Shown here: positions 8,620-17,782 of the stretch, one piece after another
Layout of the letters: each line of letters starts with the position of its first letter
How positions within the stretch are numbered: position 1 is the stretch's first letter
Origin: Streptomyces showdoensis
GTDB taxonomy: Bacteria; Actinomycetota; Actinomycetes; Streptomycetales; Streptomycetaceae
Assembly (NCBI RefSeq): GCF_039535475.1
Contig: NZ_BAAAXG010000026.1
Span: 1,798,001-1,862,000, forward strand
DNA length: 64,000 bases
Direction of reading: 5' to 3'
Made by a program: the position numbers and the translations under genes
Notes under the pieces: generated by a model
The model's input: the letters and a program-made list of their open reading frames with translations, nothing else
Database searches by the model: none
What the model was told of the DNA's origin: nothing

Positions 8620-11600
8620 ATGCTCCTGCTGCTGTCGCACTCCGACACCGACCTGCTCAGCGCCCGCGCGGCGAACGCCGCCGCCGAAGGCCCGGTGGAG
8701 TACCGGTACGCCAACCCCGCCCGGCTGCCGCTGGCCGACCTGCCCGAGCTGCTCGACGGCGCCGAACTCGTCGTCGTCCGCCTCCTCGGCGGCCTGCGCT
8801 CCTGGGAGGAGGGCCTGGACACGGTCCTGGCCGCCGGGAAGCCCGTGGTGGTGCTCAGCGGCGAACAGGCCCCCGACGCCCAGCTGATGGAGGCCTCCAC
8901 CGTCCCGGTCGGCGTGGCCACCGAGGCCCACGCCTACCTGGCGCACGGCGGCCCGGGCAACCTCGGCCAGCTGGCCCGCTTCCTCTCCGACACGGTGCTG
9001 CTGACCGGCCACGGCTTCGAGCCGCCCGCCGCCGCCCCGACCTGGGGCCCGCTGGAGCGCACCGCCTCCGTCACCGACGGCCCGACCGTCGCCGTGCTCT
9101 ACTACCGCGCCCACCACATGAGCGGGAACACCGCCTTCGTCGGCGCCCTGTGCGACGCGATCGAGGCGAAGGGCGCCCGCGCGAAGGCCCTGTACGTGGC
9201 CTCGCTGCGGGCCCCCGAACCGGAGCTCCTCGACGAGCTGCGCGGCGCCGACGCGATCGTCACCACCGTGCTCGCGGCCGGCGGCACCAAGCCGGCCGAG
9301 GCGCAGGCCGGCGGCGACGAGGAGGCCTGGGACGCGGGCGCGCTCGCCGCGCTCGACGTGCCGATCCTGCAGGCGCTGTGCCTGACCGGCTCGCGCGCCG
9401 CGTGGGAGGAGAACGACGAGGGCCTGTCGCCGCTGGACGCGGCCAGCCAGGTCGCCGTACCGGAGTTCGACGGCCGGCTCATCACCGTCCCGTTCTCCTT
9501 CAAGGAGATCGACGAGGACGGCCTGCCCGCGTACGTGGCGGACGCCGAGCGCGCCGCCCGCGTCGCCGGGATCGCCGTCCGGCACGCCCGGCTGCGGCAC
9601 ATCCCGAACGGCGAGAAGAAGCTGGCGCTGGTCCTCTCCGCGTACCCGACGAAGCACTCCCGCATCGGCAACGCGGTCGGCCTCGACACCCCCGCCTCCG
9701 CCGTGGCCCTGCTGCGCCGGCTCCGCGCGGAGGGCTACGACTTCGGCCCGGCCGAGGAGATCCCCGGCCTGGTCTCCGGCGACGGCGACGAGCTGATCTA
9801 CGCCCTGATCGAGGCCGGCGGCCACGACCAGGACTGGCTCACCGAGGAGCAGCTGGCCCGCAACCCGGTCCGCATCCCGGCCGCCGACTACAAGCGCTGG
9901 TACGCCGAGCTCCCGGCGGAGCTGCGCGAGCAGGTGGAGGAGCACTGGGGCCCGGCCCCGGGCGAGATGTTCCTGGACCGCTCCCGCAACCCGGAGGGCG
10001 ACATCGTGCTCGCGGCGCTGCGCCGCGGGAACCTGCTGGTCCTCATCCAGCCGCCGCGCGGCTTCGGCGAGAACCCGATCGCGATCTACCACGACCCGGA
10101 CCTGCCGCCCTCGCACCACTACCTGGCGGCCTACCGCTGGATCGCCGCCCGCGCCGAGGACGGCGGCTTCGGCGCCGACGCGATGGTGCACCTGGGCAAG
10201 CACGGCAACCTGGAGTGGCTGCCCGGCAAGAACGCCGGCCTGTCCGCCGCCTGCGGCCCGGACGCGGCCCTCGGCGACCTGCCGCTGGTCTACCCGTTCC
10301 TGGTCAACGACCCGGGCGAGGGCACCCAGGCCAAGCGCCGCGTGCACGCCACGCTCGTCGACCACCTGGTGCCGCCGATGGCCCGCGCCGACTCGTACGG
10401 CGACATCGCGCGCCTGGAGCAGCTGCTCGACGAGTACGCGCAGATCAGCAGCATGGACCCGGCGAAGCTGCCGGCGATCCGCGCGCAGATCTGGACGCTG
10501 ATCCAGGCGGCCAAGCTGGACCACGACCTGGGCATGGAGGAGCGGCCGGAGGACGACGGCTTCGACGACTTCCTGCTGCACGTCGACGGCTGGCTGTGCG
10601 AGGTCAAGGACGCCCAGATCCGCGACGGTCTGCACGTCCTGGGCGGCGCGCCGGCCGGCGAGGCCCGGGTGAACCTGGTCCTGTCGATCCTGCGCGCCCG
10701 GCAGATCTGGGGCGGCACGCAGGCGCTGCCGGGTCTGCGCGAGGCGCTGGGCCTGGACGAGTCGGCGGCCACCCGCACCACCGCCGACGAGGCGGAGGCG
10801 AAGGCCCGCGAGCTGGTCGAGGCCATGGAGGCCGCGGACTGGTCGGTGGACGCGATCGCGTCCGTGGCCGGCGCGTACGGCTCCGAGGTGCACGCGGTGC
10901 TGCGCTTCGCCTGCGAGCAGGTCGTCCCGCGGCTGGCCGGCACCACCGACGAACTCACCCACGCCGTCCACGCGCTGAACGGCGGCTTCGTCCCGGCCGG
11001 CCCCTCCGGTTCGCCGCTGCGCGGCCTGGTCAACGTCCTGCCGACCGGCCGCAACTTCTACTCGGTCGACCCGAAGGCCGTGCCGTCCCGCCTCGCGTGG
11101 GAGACCGGCCAGGCGCTCGCCGACTCCCTCCTGGAGCGCTACCGCACGGACAACGGCGAGTGGCCGACCTCCGTGGGCCTCTCCCTGTGGGGGACGAGCG
11201 CGATGCGCACCGCGGGCGACGACGTCGCCGAGGCGCTCGCCCTGCTGGGCGTCCGCCCGCGCTGGGACGAGGCCTCGCGCCGCGTGAACGGCCTGGAGCC
11301 GATCCCGCTCGACGAGCTGGGCCGTCCGCGCATCGACGTGACGCTGCGCATCTCCGGGTTCTTCCGGGACGCGTTCCCGCACGTCATCGGGCTGCTCGAC
11401 GACGCCGTCCGGCTGGTCGCGGGTCTGGACGAGGCCGACGCGGACAACTACGTGCGGGCGCACGCCCAGGCCGACCTGGCCGAGCACGGCGACGAGCGGC
11501 GCGCCACCACCCGCATCTTCGGCTCCCGTCCCGGCACGTACGGCGCGGGCCTGCTGCAGCTGATCGACTCGCGCGACTGGCGCACCGACGCCGACCTGGC

Positions 11601-12246
11601 CGAGGTGTACACGGTGTGGGGCGGCTACGCGTACGGCCGCGGCCTCGAAGGACGCCCGGCGCGCGCCGAGATGGAGACGGCGTACAAGCGGATCGCGGTC
11701 GCGGCGAAGAACACGGACACCCGCGAGCACGACATCGCCGACTCGGACGACTACTTCCAGTACCACGGCGGCATGGTGGCGACCGTCCGCGCGCTCAAGG
11801 GCACGGCCCCCGAGGCGTACATCGGCGACTCCACCCGTCCGGAGACGGTCCGCACCCGCACGCTGGTCGAGGAGACCTCCCGGGTGTTCCGCGCCCGCGT
11901 GGTCAACCCGCGCTGGATCGAGGCGATGCGCCGCCACGGCTACAAGGGCGCGTTCGAGCTGGCGGCCACGGTCGACTACCTCTTCGGCTACGACGCCACG
12001 ACGGGCGTGGTCGCGGACTGGATGTACGACAAGCTGACCGAGGCGTACGTCCTGGACCCGGAGAACCAGGCCTTCCTCAAGGAGGCCAACCCGTGGGCGC
12101 TGCACGGCATCGCCGAGCGGCTCCTGGAGGCCGAGTCCCGCGGCATGTGGGAGAAGCCGGACCCGGAGACGCTGGCGGCGCTGCGCCAGGTCTTCCTGGA
12201 GACCGAGGGCGACCTCGAAGGCGCCGCGGACGGCGACGGGGCCTGA
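8620..12246 (+). CDS. cobN: Cobaltochelatase subunit CobN
   Basis: The large subunit of the ATP-dependent cobalt chelatase, which inserts cobalt into hydrogenobyrinic acid a,c-diamide together with CobS/CobT-type (or ChlI/ChlD-like) partners not seen in this window. It is 1208 residues, full length. The body includes the conserved RIGNAVGLDTPAS, PPRGFGENP, MVHLGKHGNLEWLPGK and PTGRNFYSVDPKAVPS blocks of the CobN/BchH family. The C-terminal part contains RIFGSRPGTYGAGL and the DYFQYHGGM block. It is under the riboswitch immediately upstream. Confidence 0.95.
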   Translation: MLLLLSHSDTDLLSARAANAAAEGPVEYRYANPARLPLADLPELLDGAELVVVRLLGGLRSWEEGLDTVLAAGKPVVVLSGEQAPDAQLMEASTVPVGVATEAHAYLAHGGPGNLGQLARFLSDTVLLTGHGFEPPAAAPTWGPLERTASVTDGPTVAVLYYRAHHMSGNTAFVGALCDAIEAKGARAKALYVASLRAPEPELLDELRGADAIVTTVLAAGGTKPAEAQAGGDEEAWDAGALAALDVPILQALCLTGSRAAWEENDEGLSPLDAASQVAVPEFDGRLITVPFSFKEIDEDGLPAYVADAERAARVAGIAVRHARLRHIPNGEKKLALVLSAYPTKHSRIGNAVGLDTPASAVALLRRLRAEGYDFGPAEEIPGLVSGDGDELIYALIEAGGHDQDWLTEEQLARNPVRIPAADYKRWYAELPAELREQVEEHWGPAPGEMFLDRSRNPEGDIVLAALRRGNLLVLIQPPRGFGENPIAIYHDPDLPPSHHYLAAYRWIAARAEDGGFGADAMVHLGKHGNLEWLPGKNAGLSAACGPDAALGDLPLVYPFLVNDPGEGTQAKRRVHATLVDHLVPPMARADSYGDIARLEQLLDEYAQISSMDPAKLPAIRAQIWTLIQAAKLDHDLGMEERPEDDGFDDFLLHVDGWLCEVKDAQIRDGLHVLGGAPAGEARVNLVLSILRARQIWGGTQALPGLREALGLDESAATRTTADEAEAKARELVEAMEAADWSVDAIASVAGAYGSEVHAVLRFACEQVVPRLAGTTDELTHAVHALNGGFVPAGPSGSPLRGLVNVLPTGRNFYSVDPKAVPSRLAWETGQALADSLLERYRTDNGEWPTSVGLSLWGTSAMRTAGDDVAEALALLGVRPRWDEASRRVNGLEPIPLDELGRPRIDVTLRISGFFRDAFPHVIGLLDDAVRLVAGLDEADADNYVRAHAQADLAEHGDERRATTRIFGSRPGTYGAGLLQLIDSRDWRTDADLAEVYTVWGGYAYGRGLEGRPARAEMETAYKRIAVAAKNTDTREHDIADSDDYFQYHGGMVATVRALKGTAPEAYIGDSTRPETVRTRTLVEETSRVFRARVVNPRWIEAMRRHGYKGAFELAATVDYLFGYDATTGVVADWMYDKLTEAYVLDPENQAFLKEANPWALHGIAERLLEAESRGMWEKPDPETLAALRQVFLETEGDLEGAADGDGA

Positions 12247-12308
12247 GTTACGATCCGGTCCGCCCGCGGCTCGCGCGGGCGGACCGGACCTGGGGTGGGG
12301 TGGTGGGC

Positions 12309-12630
12309 GTGCGTGCCCGCGGAGTGGTGACGACGGTGTGGGTGCTGGGCCTCGGCCTGGCCGTGGCCGGCTGCTCGGGCGGCGGGGGCACGCCCCCCGA
12401 AGCCGACCGCCCCGTCGTCCGCGCCCCCCACGACGTCGGCGCCCGCGGTGCCTCCGACGGAGCCGGCGACCCCGACGTCCCCGACGACCGCGCCCGCCTC
12501 ACCGGGCCCGGCCGCCCCGACCGCGGGCGCGACGCCCTCGACGGTCCGCATCACCCCCGGGGTCGGCGGACGCTCGGCGAAGCCGTACCGTCCCGGGAGC
12601 TCCGGCGGCGTCAAGAAGCGCACGCGCTGA
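12309..12630 (+). pseudogene. Small Pro/Thr-rich lipoprotein broken by a 1-nt frameshift
   Basis: The first frame encodes a lipoprotein signal ending in the lipobox LAVAGC followed by SGGGGT. After that the sensible reading moves to another frame, giving a Pro/Ala/Thr-rich linker and the tail GGRSAKPYRPGSSGGVKKR before a stop at 12630. The switch falls at the C6 run 12393-12398; removing one C joins the two parts cleanly. The gene is therefore either a pseudogene or a homopolymer sequencing error. GTG 12309 (or 12303) is the likely start. The 3' end overlaps the convergent ABC-F gene by 20 bp. Confidence 0.65.
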
Positions 12631-14230
12631 CCGGGGCGGACGCGCCCGCCCACGGCTCCAGCTCCACCCGCCGCCCCCGGAAGCCGGCCCGCAGCCGCCG
12701 GTCGTGGCTGACGACCACCAGGGTGCCCGGGTAGTGCGCGAGGGCGGCCTCCAGCTCCTCGACCAGGCCGGGCGAGAGGTGGTTGGTCGGCTCGTCGAGG
12801 AGCAGCAGGTCGGCCGGGGCGGTGACCAGCCGGGCGAGTTCGAGGCGGCGGCGCTGCCCGGCGGACAGGGTCCGGACCGGGGCGGCCAGGTCGGCCGGGG
12901 CGAAGAGCCCGAGGCCCAGCAGTTCCTCCTCCCGGCCCTCGCCGAAGGCCGCGGCCAGGGTGCGCGGGTCCCGCGCGAGCCGCCCCGACGGGTCCTGCCG
13001 GAGCAGGCCGGCCCGGGCCGGGGCGCTCACGGTGCCCGCGTCCGGGGCGAGTTCGCCCGCGAGGACCCGCAGCAGGGTGCTCTTCCCGGCGCCGTTCGGG
13101 CCGGTCACCAGCAGCCGTTCGCCGGGCTCCAGGCGCAGGGCGTCCAGCCGCAGCCGCCCGTCCACCCGTACGCCCGCGAGGTCGACCGCCGTCGCCCGGC
13201 CCTCGATCCGGGCGGCGAACCGCAGCGGGTCGGGCGGCCGGGGCGCCGGGTTCTCGGCGAGCCGGCGCAGCTGCTCGCGGGCGGCCCGGATGCGGCTCAT
13301 CGCGCCGTGCGCCCGTGACCGGGCCCGGAAGGCCCCGGCGCCGCTGAAGGCGGCGGGCGCCTTGCGGGGGATGGCGGAGAAGCGGTCGATGGTGCTGTCG
13401 GCGAGCGCGGCGTGGCGGGCGGACGCGGCCCGCCATTCCGCGTACTCCCGTTCCCTGCGGGCCCGTTCGGCGGCCCGCCCGGCGAGGTAGCCGCCGTAGC
13501 CGTCGCCGTGCCGCCGGACCGTGCGGGTCTCGTGGTCCACCTCCAGGACGGCGGTGGTGACCCGGTCGAGGAAGGCCCGGTCGTGGGTGACGGCGACGAC
13601 GGTCCCGCGGTGGGTGCGCAGCCGCTCCTCCAGCCAGCCGACGGCCTCGTCGTCGAGGTCGTTGGTCGGCTCGTCGAGCAGGAGCAGTTCGGGGTCGGCG
13701 GCGAGGGTCGCGGCGAGCGCGAGCCGGGAGCGCCGGCCGCCGGAGAGGGTGTCCAGCGGGCGGGTGCGGTCGAGCGGTTCGCGTTCGCCGAGCCGGCGCA
13801 GCACGCTCTCCACGCGCCGGTCGGCGTCGGCTCCGCCGCGCGCCTCGTAGGCGGCGAGCAGGGCGGCGTAGCCGTCGAGGTCTCCGGCGAGGTCGCCGGT
13901 GCGGGCGAGTGCGGCCTCGGCGGCGCGGATGGCCCGTTCCAGGGCCCGTACGTCGGCGAGGGCGAGGTCGATCGCCTCGCCGACGCTCGCGGTGCCGGGC
14001 AGGTCCAGGGTCTGGGCGAGGTGGCCGAGGCCGCCGGGCGCCTCGACGGTGACGGCCCCGTCGTCGGCGTGCTCCCGGCCGGCGAGCAGCCGGAGCAGCG
14101 TGGACTTGCCGGAGCCGTTGTCGCCGACGACGCCGATCCGTTCGCCGGAGCGGACGGAGAGCGAGACGCGGTCGAGGACGATCCGGTCGTCGAAGCGCTT
14201 GGTGACCACGGTGAGATGGACACGGAACAA
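12611..14230 (-). CDS. ABC-F family ATP-binding protein
   Basis: A soluble protein with two ABC domains and no membrane segment, 539 residues. Walker A motifs are GDNGSGKS (near residue 41) and GPNGAGKS in the second half; signatures are LSGGRRSRLALA and LSAGQRRRLELA; both Walker B segments read LLLLDEPTN. The linker is charged and Arg-rich. ABC-F proteins act on the ribosome, and some protect it from antibiotics. The closest-looking relatives are the actinomycete antibiotic-resistance type, but the class cannot be fixed by eye. Palindromes around its promoter suggest drug-inducible control by a TetR-type repressor encoded elsewhere. Confidence 0.88.
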   Translation of the reverse strand: MFRVHLTVVTKRFDDRIVLDRVSLSVRSGERIGVVGDNGSGKSTLLRLLAGREHADDGAVTVEAPGGLGHLAQTLDLPGTASVGEAIDLALADVRALERAIRAAEAALARTGDLAGDLDGYAALLAAYEARGGADADRRVESVLRRLGEREPLDRTRPLDTLSGGRRSRLALAATLAADPELLLLDEPTNDLDDEAVGWLEERLRTHRGTVVAVTHDRAFLDRVTTAVLEVDHETRTVRRHGDGYGGYLAGRAAERARREREYAEWRAASARHAALADSTIDRFSAIPRKAPAAFSGAGAFRARSRAHGAMSRIRAAREQLRRLAENPAPRPPDPLRFAARIEGRATAVDLAGVRVDGRLRLDALRLEPGERLLVTGPNGAGKSTLLRVLAGELAPDAGTVSAPARAGLLRQDPSGRLARDPRTLAAAFGEGREEELLGLGLFAPADLAAPVRTLSAGQRRRLELARLVTAPADLLLLDEPTNHLSPGLVEELEAALAHYPGTLVVVSHDRRLRAGFRGRRVELEPWAGASAPVSACAS

Positions 14231-14293
14231 GGGCGGTCTCCCGGGCTGGACGACAGGGACGGATCACGGGGTGCGTGATCGGAGTCTGCAAGA

Positions 14294-14367
14294 CGAGACG
14301 TATCGTCTCGCGAGCTCGATGCGCTCACCGTACGCCGTGCGGGCGCATCCCGCAAGACGCTGCGTCT
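14294..14367 (-). promoter_or_regulatory. ABC-F promoter flanked by two operator-like palindromes
   Basis: On the minus strand TTGCGG (14350-14355) and TACGGT (14327-14332) are 17 bp apart, a good -35/-10 pair. Two palindromes share the AGACG core: CGAGACG-tat-CGTCTCG at 14294-14310, just downstream of the expected start site, and AGACGC-t-GCGTCT at 14355-14367, on the upstream edge of the -35 box. This layout is typical of TetR-family repressor sites. Confidence 0.6.
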
Positions 14368-14369
14368 CG

Positions 14370-15356
14370 TCAGTTCGTTCCGGTGCCCCCGGCCGCCCCG
14401 GCCCGCTCCCCGAGGACCCGTACCGCGTCCACGATCAGGTCCCAGAACCGGTCCGCGTCCGCCTCGATGCCTACCTCGGCGTTGGCCGGGAGGCCGGTCA
14501 CCCCGTCCAGGTCGATCACCGTCGCCCCGCGCGTGTACGTGCCCGCCAGCTCGACCGCCACCGGCGCCCGCACCAGGCTGACCAGCGAGGGGTCGATCAG
14601 ATGGGCCACGGTCAGCGGGTCGTGCAGCGGCGGCGCGTCGAAGCCGTACACCTCGCGGTAGGTCGCGGCGAAGAAGGTCAGCAGCTTGACGCACAGCCGG
14701 CCCAGCGGGGTGCCGAGCCCGGCGAGCCGCGAGAGCACCTCGGGGGTGGCGCGGACCTGGTGGGTGACGTTCAGGCCGAACATCGTCAGCGGGATCCCGC
14801 TGCGGAAGACGAGGTCTGCCGCCTCCGGGTCGCAGAGGATGTTGAACTCGGCCGCCGGCGTGGTGTTGCCCCGCCCGGTCGACCCGCCCATCAGCACGAT
14901 CCGCTCGATCCGGGCCGCCAGTTCGGGGTGGGCGAGCAGCAGCGCGGCGACATTGGTCAGCGGGCCGGTCGGCACGAGCGTGACGGGCGCCGGGTGGGTC
15001 AGCAGGATGTCCCGGGTCAGCGCCAGGGCGTCGCGCGGGTCCTGCGGCACGGGCGGCTCGCCCTCGCCGAAGCCCGGCCCGTCGAGCCCCGAGTCGCCGT
15101 GGATGTTCTCGGCGACGCGCGGCCCCCCGTACGGTCCGGCGTGCAGCGGGCGGTCCCGGCCGGCCGCGACGGGGACGCCGTGGATCCCGGCCACGGAGCA
15201 CACCCGGCGCGCGTTGAGCGTGGTCTTCTCGACCGTCTGGTTGCCCGCCACGGTCGTGATGGCGAGCAGGTCGACGGCCGGGTGGGCCGCGGCGAGCAGG
15301 ATGTTGAAGGCGTCGTCGTGTCCGGGATCGCAGTCGAGGATCACGGGTACCGGCAT
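14370..15356 (-). CDS. Inosine/uridine-preferring nucleoside hydrolase
   Basis: Cleaves the N-glycosidic bond of ribonucleosides in salvage. The 328-residue product opens with the calcium-binding signature DCDPGHDDAFNILLA, and MGGSTGRGNTTPAAEFN and LHDPLTVAHLIDP are the other active-site segments of the IU-NH fold. ATG 15356 is chosen because the signature starts nine residues in; the next ATG upstream adds only unrelated sequence. It is a single gene with no operon partner visible. Substrate preference cannot be told from the sequence. Confidence 0.9.
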   Translation of the reverse strand: MPVPVILDCDPGHDDAFNILLAAAHPAVDLLAITTVAGNQTVEKTTLNARRVCSVAGIHGVPVAAGRDRPLHAGPYGGPRVAENIHGDSGLDGPGFGEGEPPVPQDPRDALALTRDILLTHPAPVTLVPTGPLTNVAALLLAHPELAARIERIVLMGGSTGRGNTTPAAEFNILCDPEAADLVFRSGIPLTMFGLNVTHQVRATPEVLSRLAGLGTPLGRLCVKLLTFFAATYREVYGFDAPPLHDPLTVAHLIDPSLVSLVRAPVAVELAGTYTRGATVIDLDGVTGLPANAEVGIEADADRFWDLIVDAVRVLGERAGAAGGTGTN

Positions 15357-15422
15357 GCGCCCACCGTCCCACACCGCCGCCCGTACGTCACGGTCCCGGC
15401 CCTCGTGCCGTCTCCCGCGCCC

Positions 15423-15527
15423 CTACCGGTTCTTCGCGTCCTTCGCCGCCTTGACCGCGGCCGCCGCGTCGTCGCCGCTGCACCCGGTGGTCACGGCGGC
15501 GGCGAGGGCGGCCAGGGGGTAATTGTT
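15423..15527 (-). pseudogene. Remnant of a small lipoprotein gene
   Basis: An open stretch ending in TAG reads LAALAAAVTTGCSGDDAAAV then KAAKDAKNR, which looks like a lipoprotein leader with the lipobox TTGC followed by a short tail. There is no start codon before an in-frame stop at 15528-15530. It abuts the promoter region of the next gene pair. It may be a decayed lipoprotein gene; the alternative is chance coding in high-GC DNA. Confidence 0.3.
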
Positions 15528-15618
15528 CTAGTAGGATGCAAACAAGAGGAATAACATGTCGCCCGTCGAAGCAAGACGAAGCAAGAGTCATGCCCCATGG
15601 GAGCCAGGGGAGGATCCT

Positions 15619-16563
15619 GTGAACCGTGCCGCCACCCGGCTGCGGCTGCTCGCCGCACTGCCGTTCCTGCTCGCGCTCGCCGTCGACCTGCTGCTGTTCG
15701 CGCTCTGGCGCGACCGGCTGCCCGACCGGCTCGCCACCCACTTCGGCGGTGACGGCCGCGCCGACGGATTCACCGCCACCGGCGGCTTCCTCGCCGTCAG
15801 CTCCGGCCTGCTGGCCGCCCTCGGCGCCGGCTGGACCCTCTTCGTCCGGCGCCGCGTGCTGTGGGGTGCCTGGGCGACCGCCGGGTTCGCCGCCGCGATG
15901 CTCGCCCTGACGCTGCGCGGCAACCTGGACGTGACCGACCCCGCCGAGGCCCGGCTGCCGCTCGCCGGACTGACCGTGGCCCTGGCGCTCGCCGCGCTCG
16001 TCGCCCTCGCCGGGTGGGCGCTCACCCGGCTCGTCCCGGAGGACCCGGCACCGCGGGCCCCCGGGACCGCCGGCGCGCCCCGGCTCGACCTCGGCGCCGG
16101 CGAGCTCGCCGGCTGGGCGCGGACCGCGGGTTCCCTCCCGATGAGCGTGCTCGCCGGGGCCTTCCTGCTCGCCGCCCCCGTGGTCCTCCTCCTCGCCCCC
16201 TGGCCGTACGCGCTGATCCCGCTGGCCGTCGGGGTGCCCGGCGCCGCGCTGAGCCGGGTCCGGGTGACCGCCGACCGGCGCGGCCTCACCGTCCGGCCGG
16301 CGCTGGCGGCCCGGCCGCGGCTGCGGGTGCCGCTCGACGACATCACCGGGGCCACGGCCCGGGACGTCGACCCGCTCGGCGAGTTCGGCGGCTGGGGCTA
16401 CCGGGTCCGCCCCGGAGCGGGCGGCGTGATCCTGCGCTCCGGCCCCGCGCTCGCCGTACGGCGCCGGGACGGGCGGGAGTTCGTCGTCACCGTGGACGAC
16501 GCGGCGACCGCCGCGGGGCTGCTCAACGCGCTCGTGGCGCGCGACGGAAGCCGGGGGGCCTGA
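15619..16563 (+). CDS. DUF1648-type membrane protein
   Basis: A 314-residue integral membrane protein. The N-terminal part has several hydrophobic segments with LPDRLATHFGGDGRADGF between the first two, the DUF1648 signature. Further membrane helices follow near residues 90-140 and 175-215, then a soluble C-terminal domain. GTG 15619 is preferred because GGGGAGG lies just upstream; ATG 15556 would add a basic leader. It is immediately followed by a YtrA-like GntR regulator, the standard pairing for this family in actinobacteria and Bacillus-type ytr loci. The function is unknown; a cell-envelope stress role is inferred. Confidence 0.8.
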   Translation: MNRAATRLRLLAALPFLLALAVDLLLFALWRDRLPDRLATHFGGDGRADGFTATGGFLAVSSGLLAALGAGWTLFVRRRVLWGAWATAGFAAAMLALTLRGNLDVTDPAEARLPLAGLTVALALAALVALAGWALTRLVPEDPAPRAPGTAGAPRLDLGAGELAGWARTAGSLPMSVLAGAFLLAAPVVLLLAPWPYALIPLAVGVPGAALSRVRVTADRRGLTVRPALAARPRLRVPLDDITGATARDVDPLGEFGGWGYRVRPGAGGVILRSGPALAVRRRDGREFVVTVDDAATAAGLLNALVARDGSRGA

Positions 16564-16565
16564 CC

Positions 16566-16922
16566 GTGCTCTTCCGGGTGGACCCCGCCTCCTCCGTCCC
16601 GCTCGGCGACCAGATCGCCGGCTGCGTCCGCGGCGCCCTCGCCGACGGCAGCGCCGTCCCCGGCGAGCGGCTGCCCGCCGCGCGCGAGCTCGCCGACTCC
16701 CTCGGCGTCAACGTCCACACCGTGCTGCGCGGCTACCAACGGCTGCGCGAGGAGGGGCTGATCGAGCTCCGCCGCGGCCGCGGCGCCGTCATCGTGCCGG
16801 GCGCCGCCGCCCCCGGGCGCGCCCAACTGGTCGACGGGCTGCGGGAACTGGTGGCGGAGGCACGCCGACTGGGCGTCACGGACGCGGAGTTCCTGGACCT
16901 GGCCCGCACGTCCCTGGACTGA
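16566..16922 (+). CDS. GntR-family regulator, YtrA type
   Basis: A 118-residue DNA-binding protein with only a winged HTH and a short dimerisation tail. SVPLGDQIAGCVRGAL starts the domain, and LPAARELADSLGVNVHTVLRGYQRLREEGL is the recognition region. The short C-terminal part (RRLGVTDAEFLDLARTSL) is the YtrA-type tail. It begins two bases after the DUF1648 gene with GTG 16566, so it is co-transcribed and probably controls that operon. Confidence 0.9.
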   Translation: MLFRVDPASSVPLGDQIAGCVRGALADGSAVPGERLPAARELADSLGVNVHTVLRGYQRLREEGLIELRRGRGAVIVPGAAAPGRAQLVDGLRELVAEARRLGVTDAEFLDLARTSLD

Positions 16923-16970
16923 GGCCCCGGCCACGGCGGCTCGGCAGGCGTCCTCAGCCGGTCGGCGTCC

Positions 16971-17540
16971 TCAGCCGACCGGCGTTCCCAGCCGCACGTT
17001 CCACCGCCCCGCCCGCCCCGACAGCTCCACCGCGTGCAGGGGGCGCACGTCCAGGCGCCAGAAGACGGACTCGGGCGCGCCCAGCGCGTGGGCGACGGCC
17101 GCCCGGATCACGTCCGGTTCGGCGAAGGCGTGGACGGCGCCCGGCTCCAGCGCGTCCAGCCAGTCGGCGACCCGCTCGCGCAGCGCCCGCAGGGACTCGC
17201 CGCCGTGCGGGGCGGCGGCCGGGTCGCCGAGCCAGGCAGCCACCGACTCCGGCTCCGCCGCGGTCAGTTCGTCGAGGCGACGGCCCCGCCAGCGGCCCAT
17301 CGCACAGCCCGCGAGGGCCGGTTCGGACGCGACGGAGTCGAGGTCGAGACCCAGGGCCGCGGCGGTCGCCCGGCACCGCCCGGACGGCGAACTCACCACC
17401 CGCACCCCCGCCGGAAGCGTCAGCGGGCCCGCCGGCCCCGCCTCGACCGGCCCGGCGTCGTCGAACCTGGCCTCGCGCAGGGCGGTGGTCATGGCGGGCG
17501 CGACCAGCGTGAGCCGTACGGTCAGGGGGCGCACGGTCAT
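16971..17540 (-). CDS. Histidine phosphatase-fold protein lacking the catalytic histidines
   Basis: A 189-residue protein of the phosphoglycerate mutase/CobC fold. The arginine segment SSPSGRCRATAAALGLDL, the HGGESLRALRERVADWL helix and the terminal HAVELSGRAGRWNVRLG are recognisable. The usual N-terminal RHG motif is replaced by VAPAMT. The second catalytic histidine (normally in a HGG/VIRA segment) is replaced in AFAEPDVIRAAVAHALG. It lies head-to-head with the riboswitch-controlled cbtBA genes, suggesting a cobalt or B12 link. Phosphatase activity is doubtful. Confidence 0.75.
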   Translation of the reverse strand: MTVRPLTVRLTLVAPAMTTALREARFDDAGPVEAGPAGPLTLPAGVRVVSSPSGRCRATAAALGLDLDSVASEPALAGCAMGRWRGRRLDELTAAEPESVAAWLGDPAAAPHGGESLRALRERVADWLDALEPGAVHAFAEPDVIRAAVAHALGAPESVFWRLDVRPLHAVELSGRAGRWNVRLGTPVG

Positions 17541-17614
17541 GGGTGATTCATCCCTCAATTCATCGGCCCGCCTCCCGGACGCCCTTGGCGCGGAGTGACG
17601 GGCGCGGTACGGTC

Positions 17615-17755
17615 AGGCGTCAATTCCACAGAACGACGACGGCGAGACGGAAGTCCGGTGCAAGCCCGGCACGGTCGCGCCACTGTGAGCCCGCCCCGGC
17701 ACCCCCGGGACGGGTGAGTCAGACCCGACGACCGTCGTCGCGCACCACCGTATGG
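17615..17755 (+). promoter_or_regulatory. Cobalamin riboswitch upstream of cbtBA
   Basis: A second AdoCbl-type riboswitch: a GGAAGTCCGGTGCAAGCCCG segment, the B12 box GCCACTGTGAG around 17679-17689, and GGTGAGTCAGACC before the closing stem. It ends about 30 bases upstream of cbtB, beside its GGAGG site. TACGGT at 17608-17613 is a candidate -10 box. It should lower cobalt transporter synthesis when B12 is plentiful. Confidence 0.93.
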
Positions 17756-17782
17756 GACGCGAGTTCCCGAGGAGGTTCCACC

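Noticed and set aside
8551..12105. Very long minus-strand open frame opposite cobN
   Set aside because: It is an antisense shadow of high-GC coding DNA. CobN motifs and the riboswitch fix the true strand.
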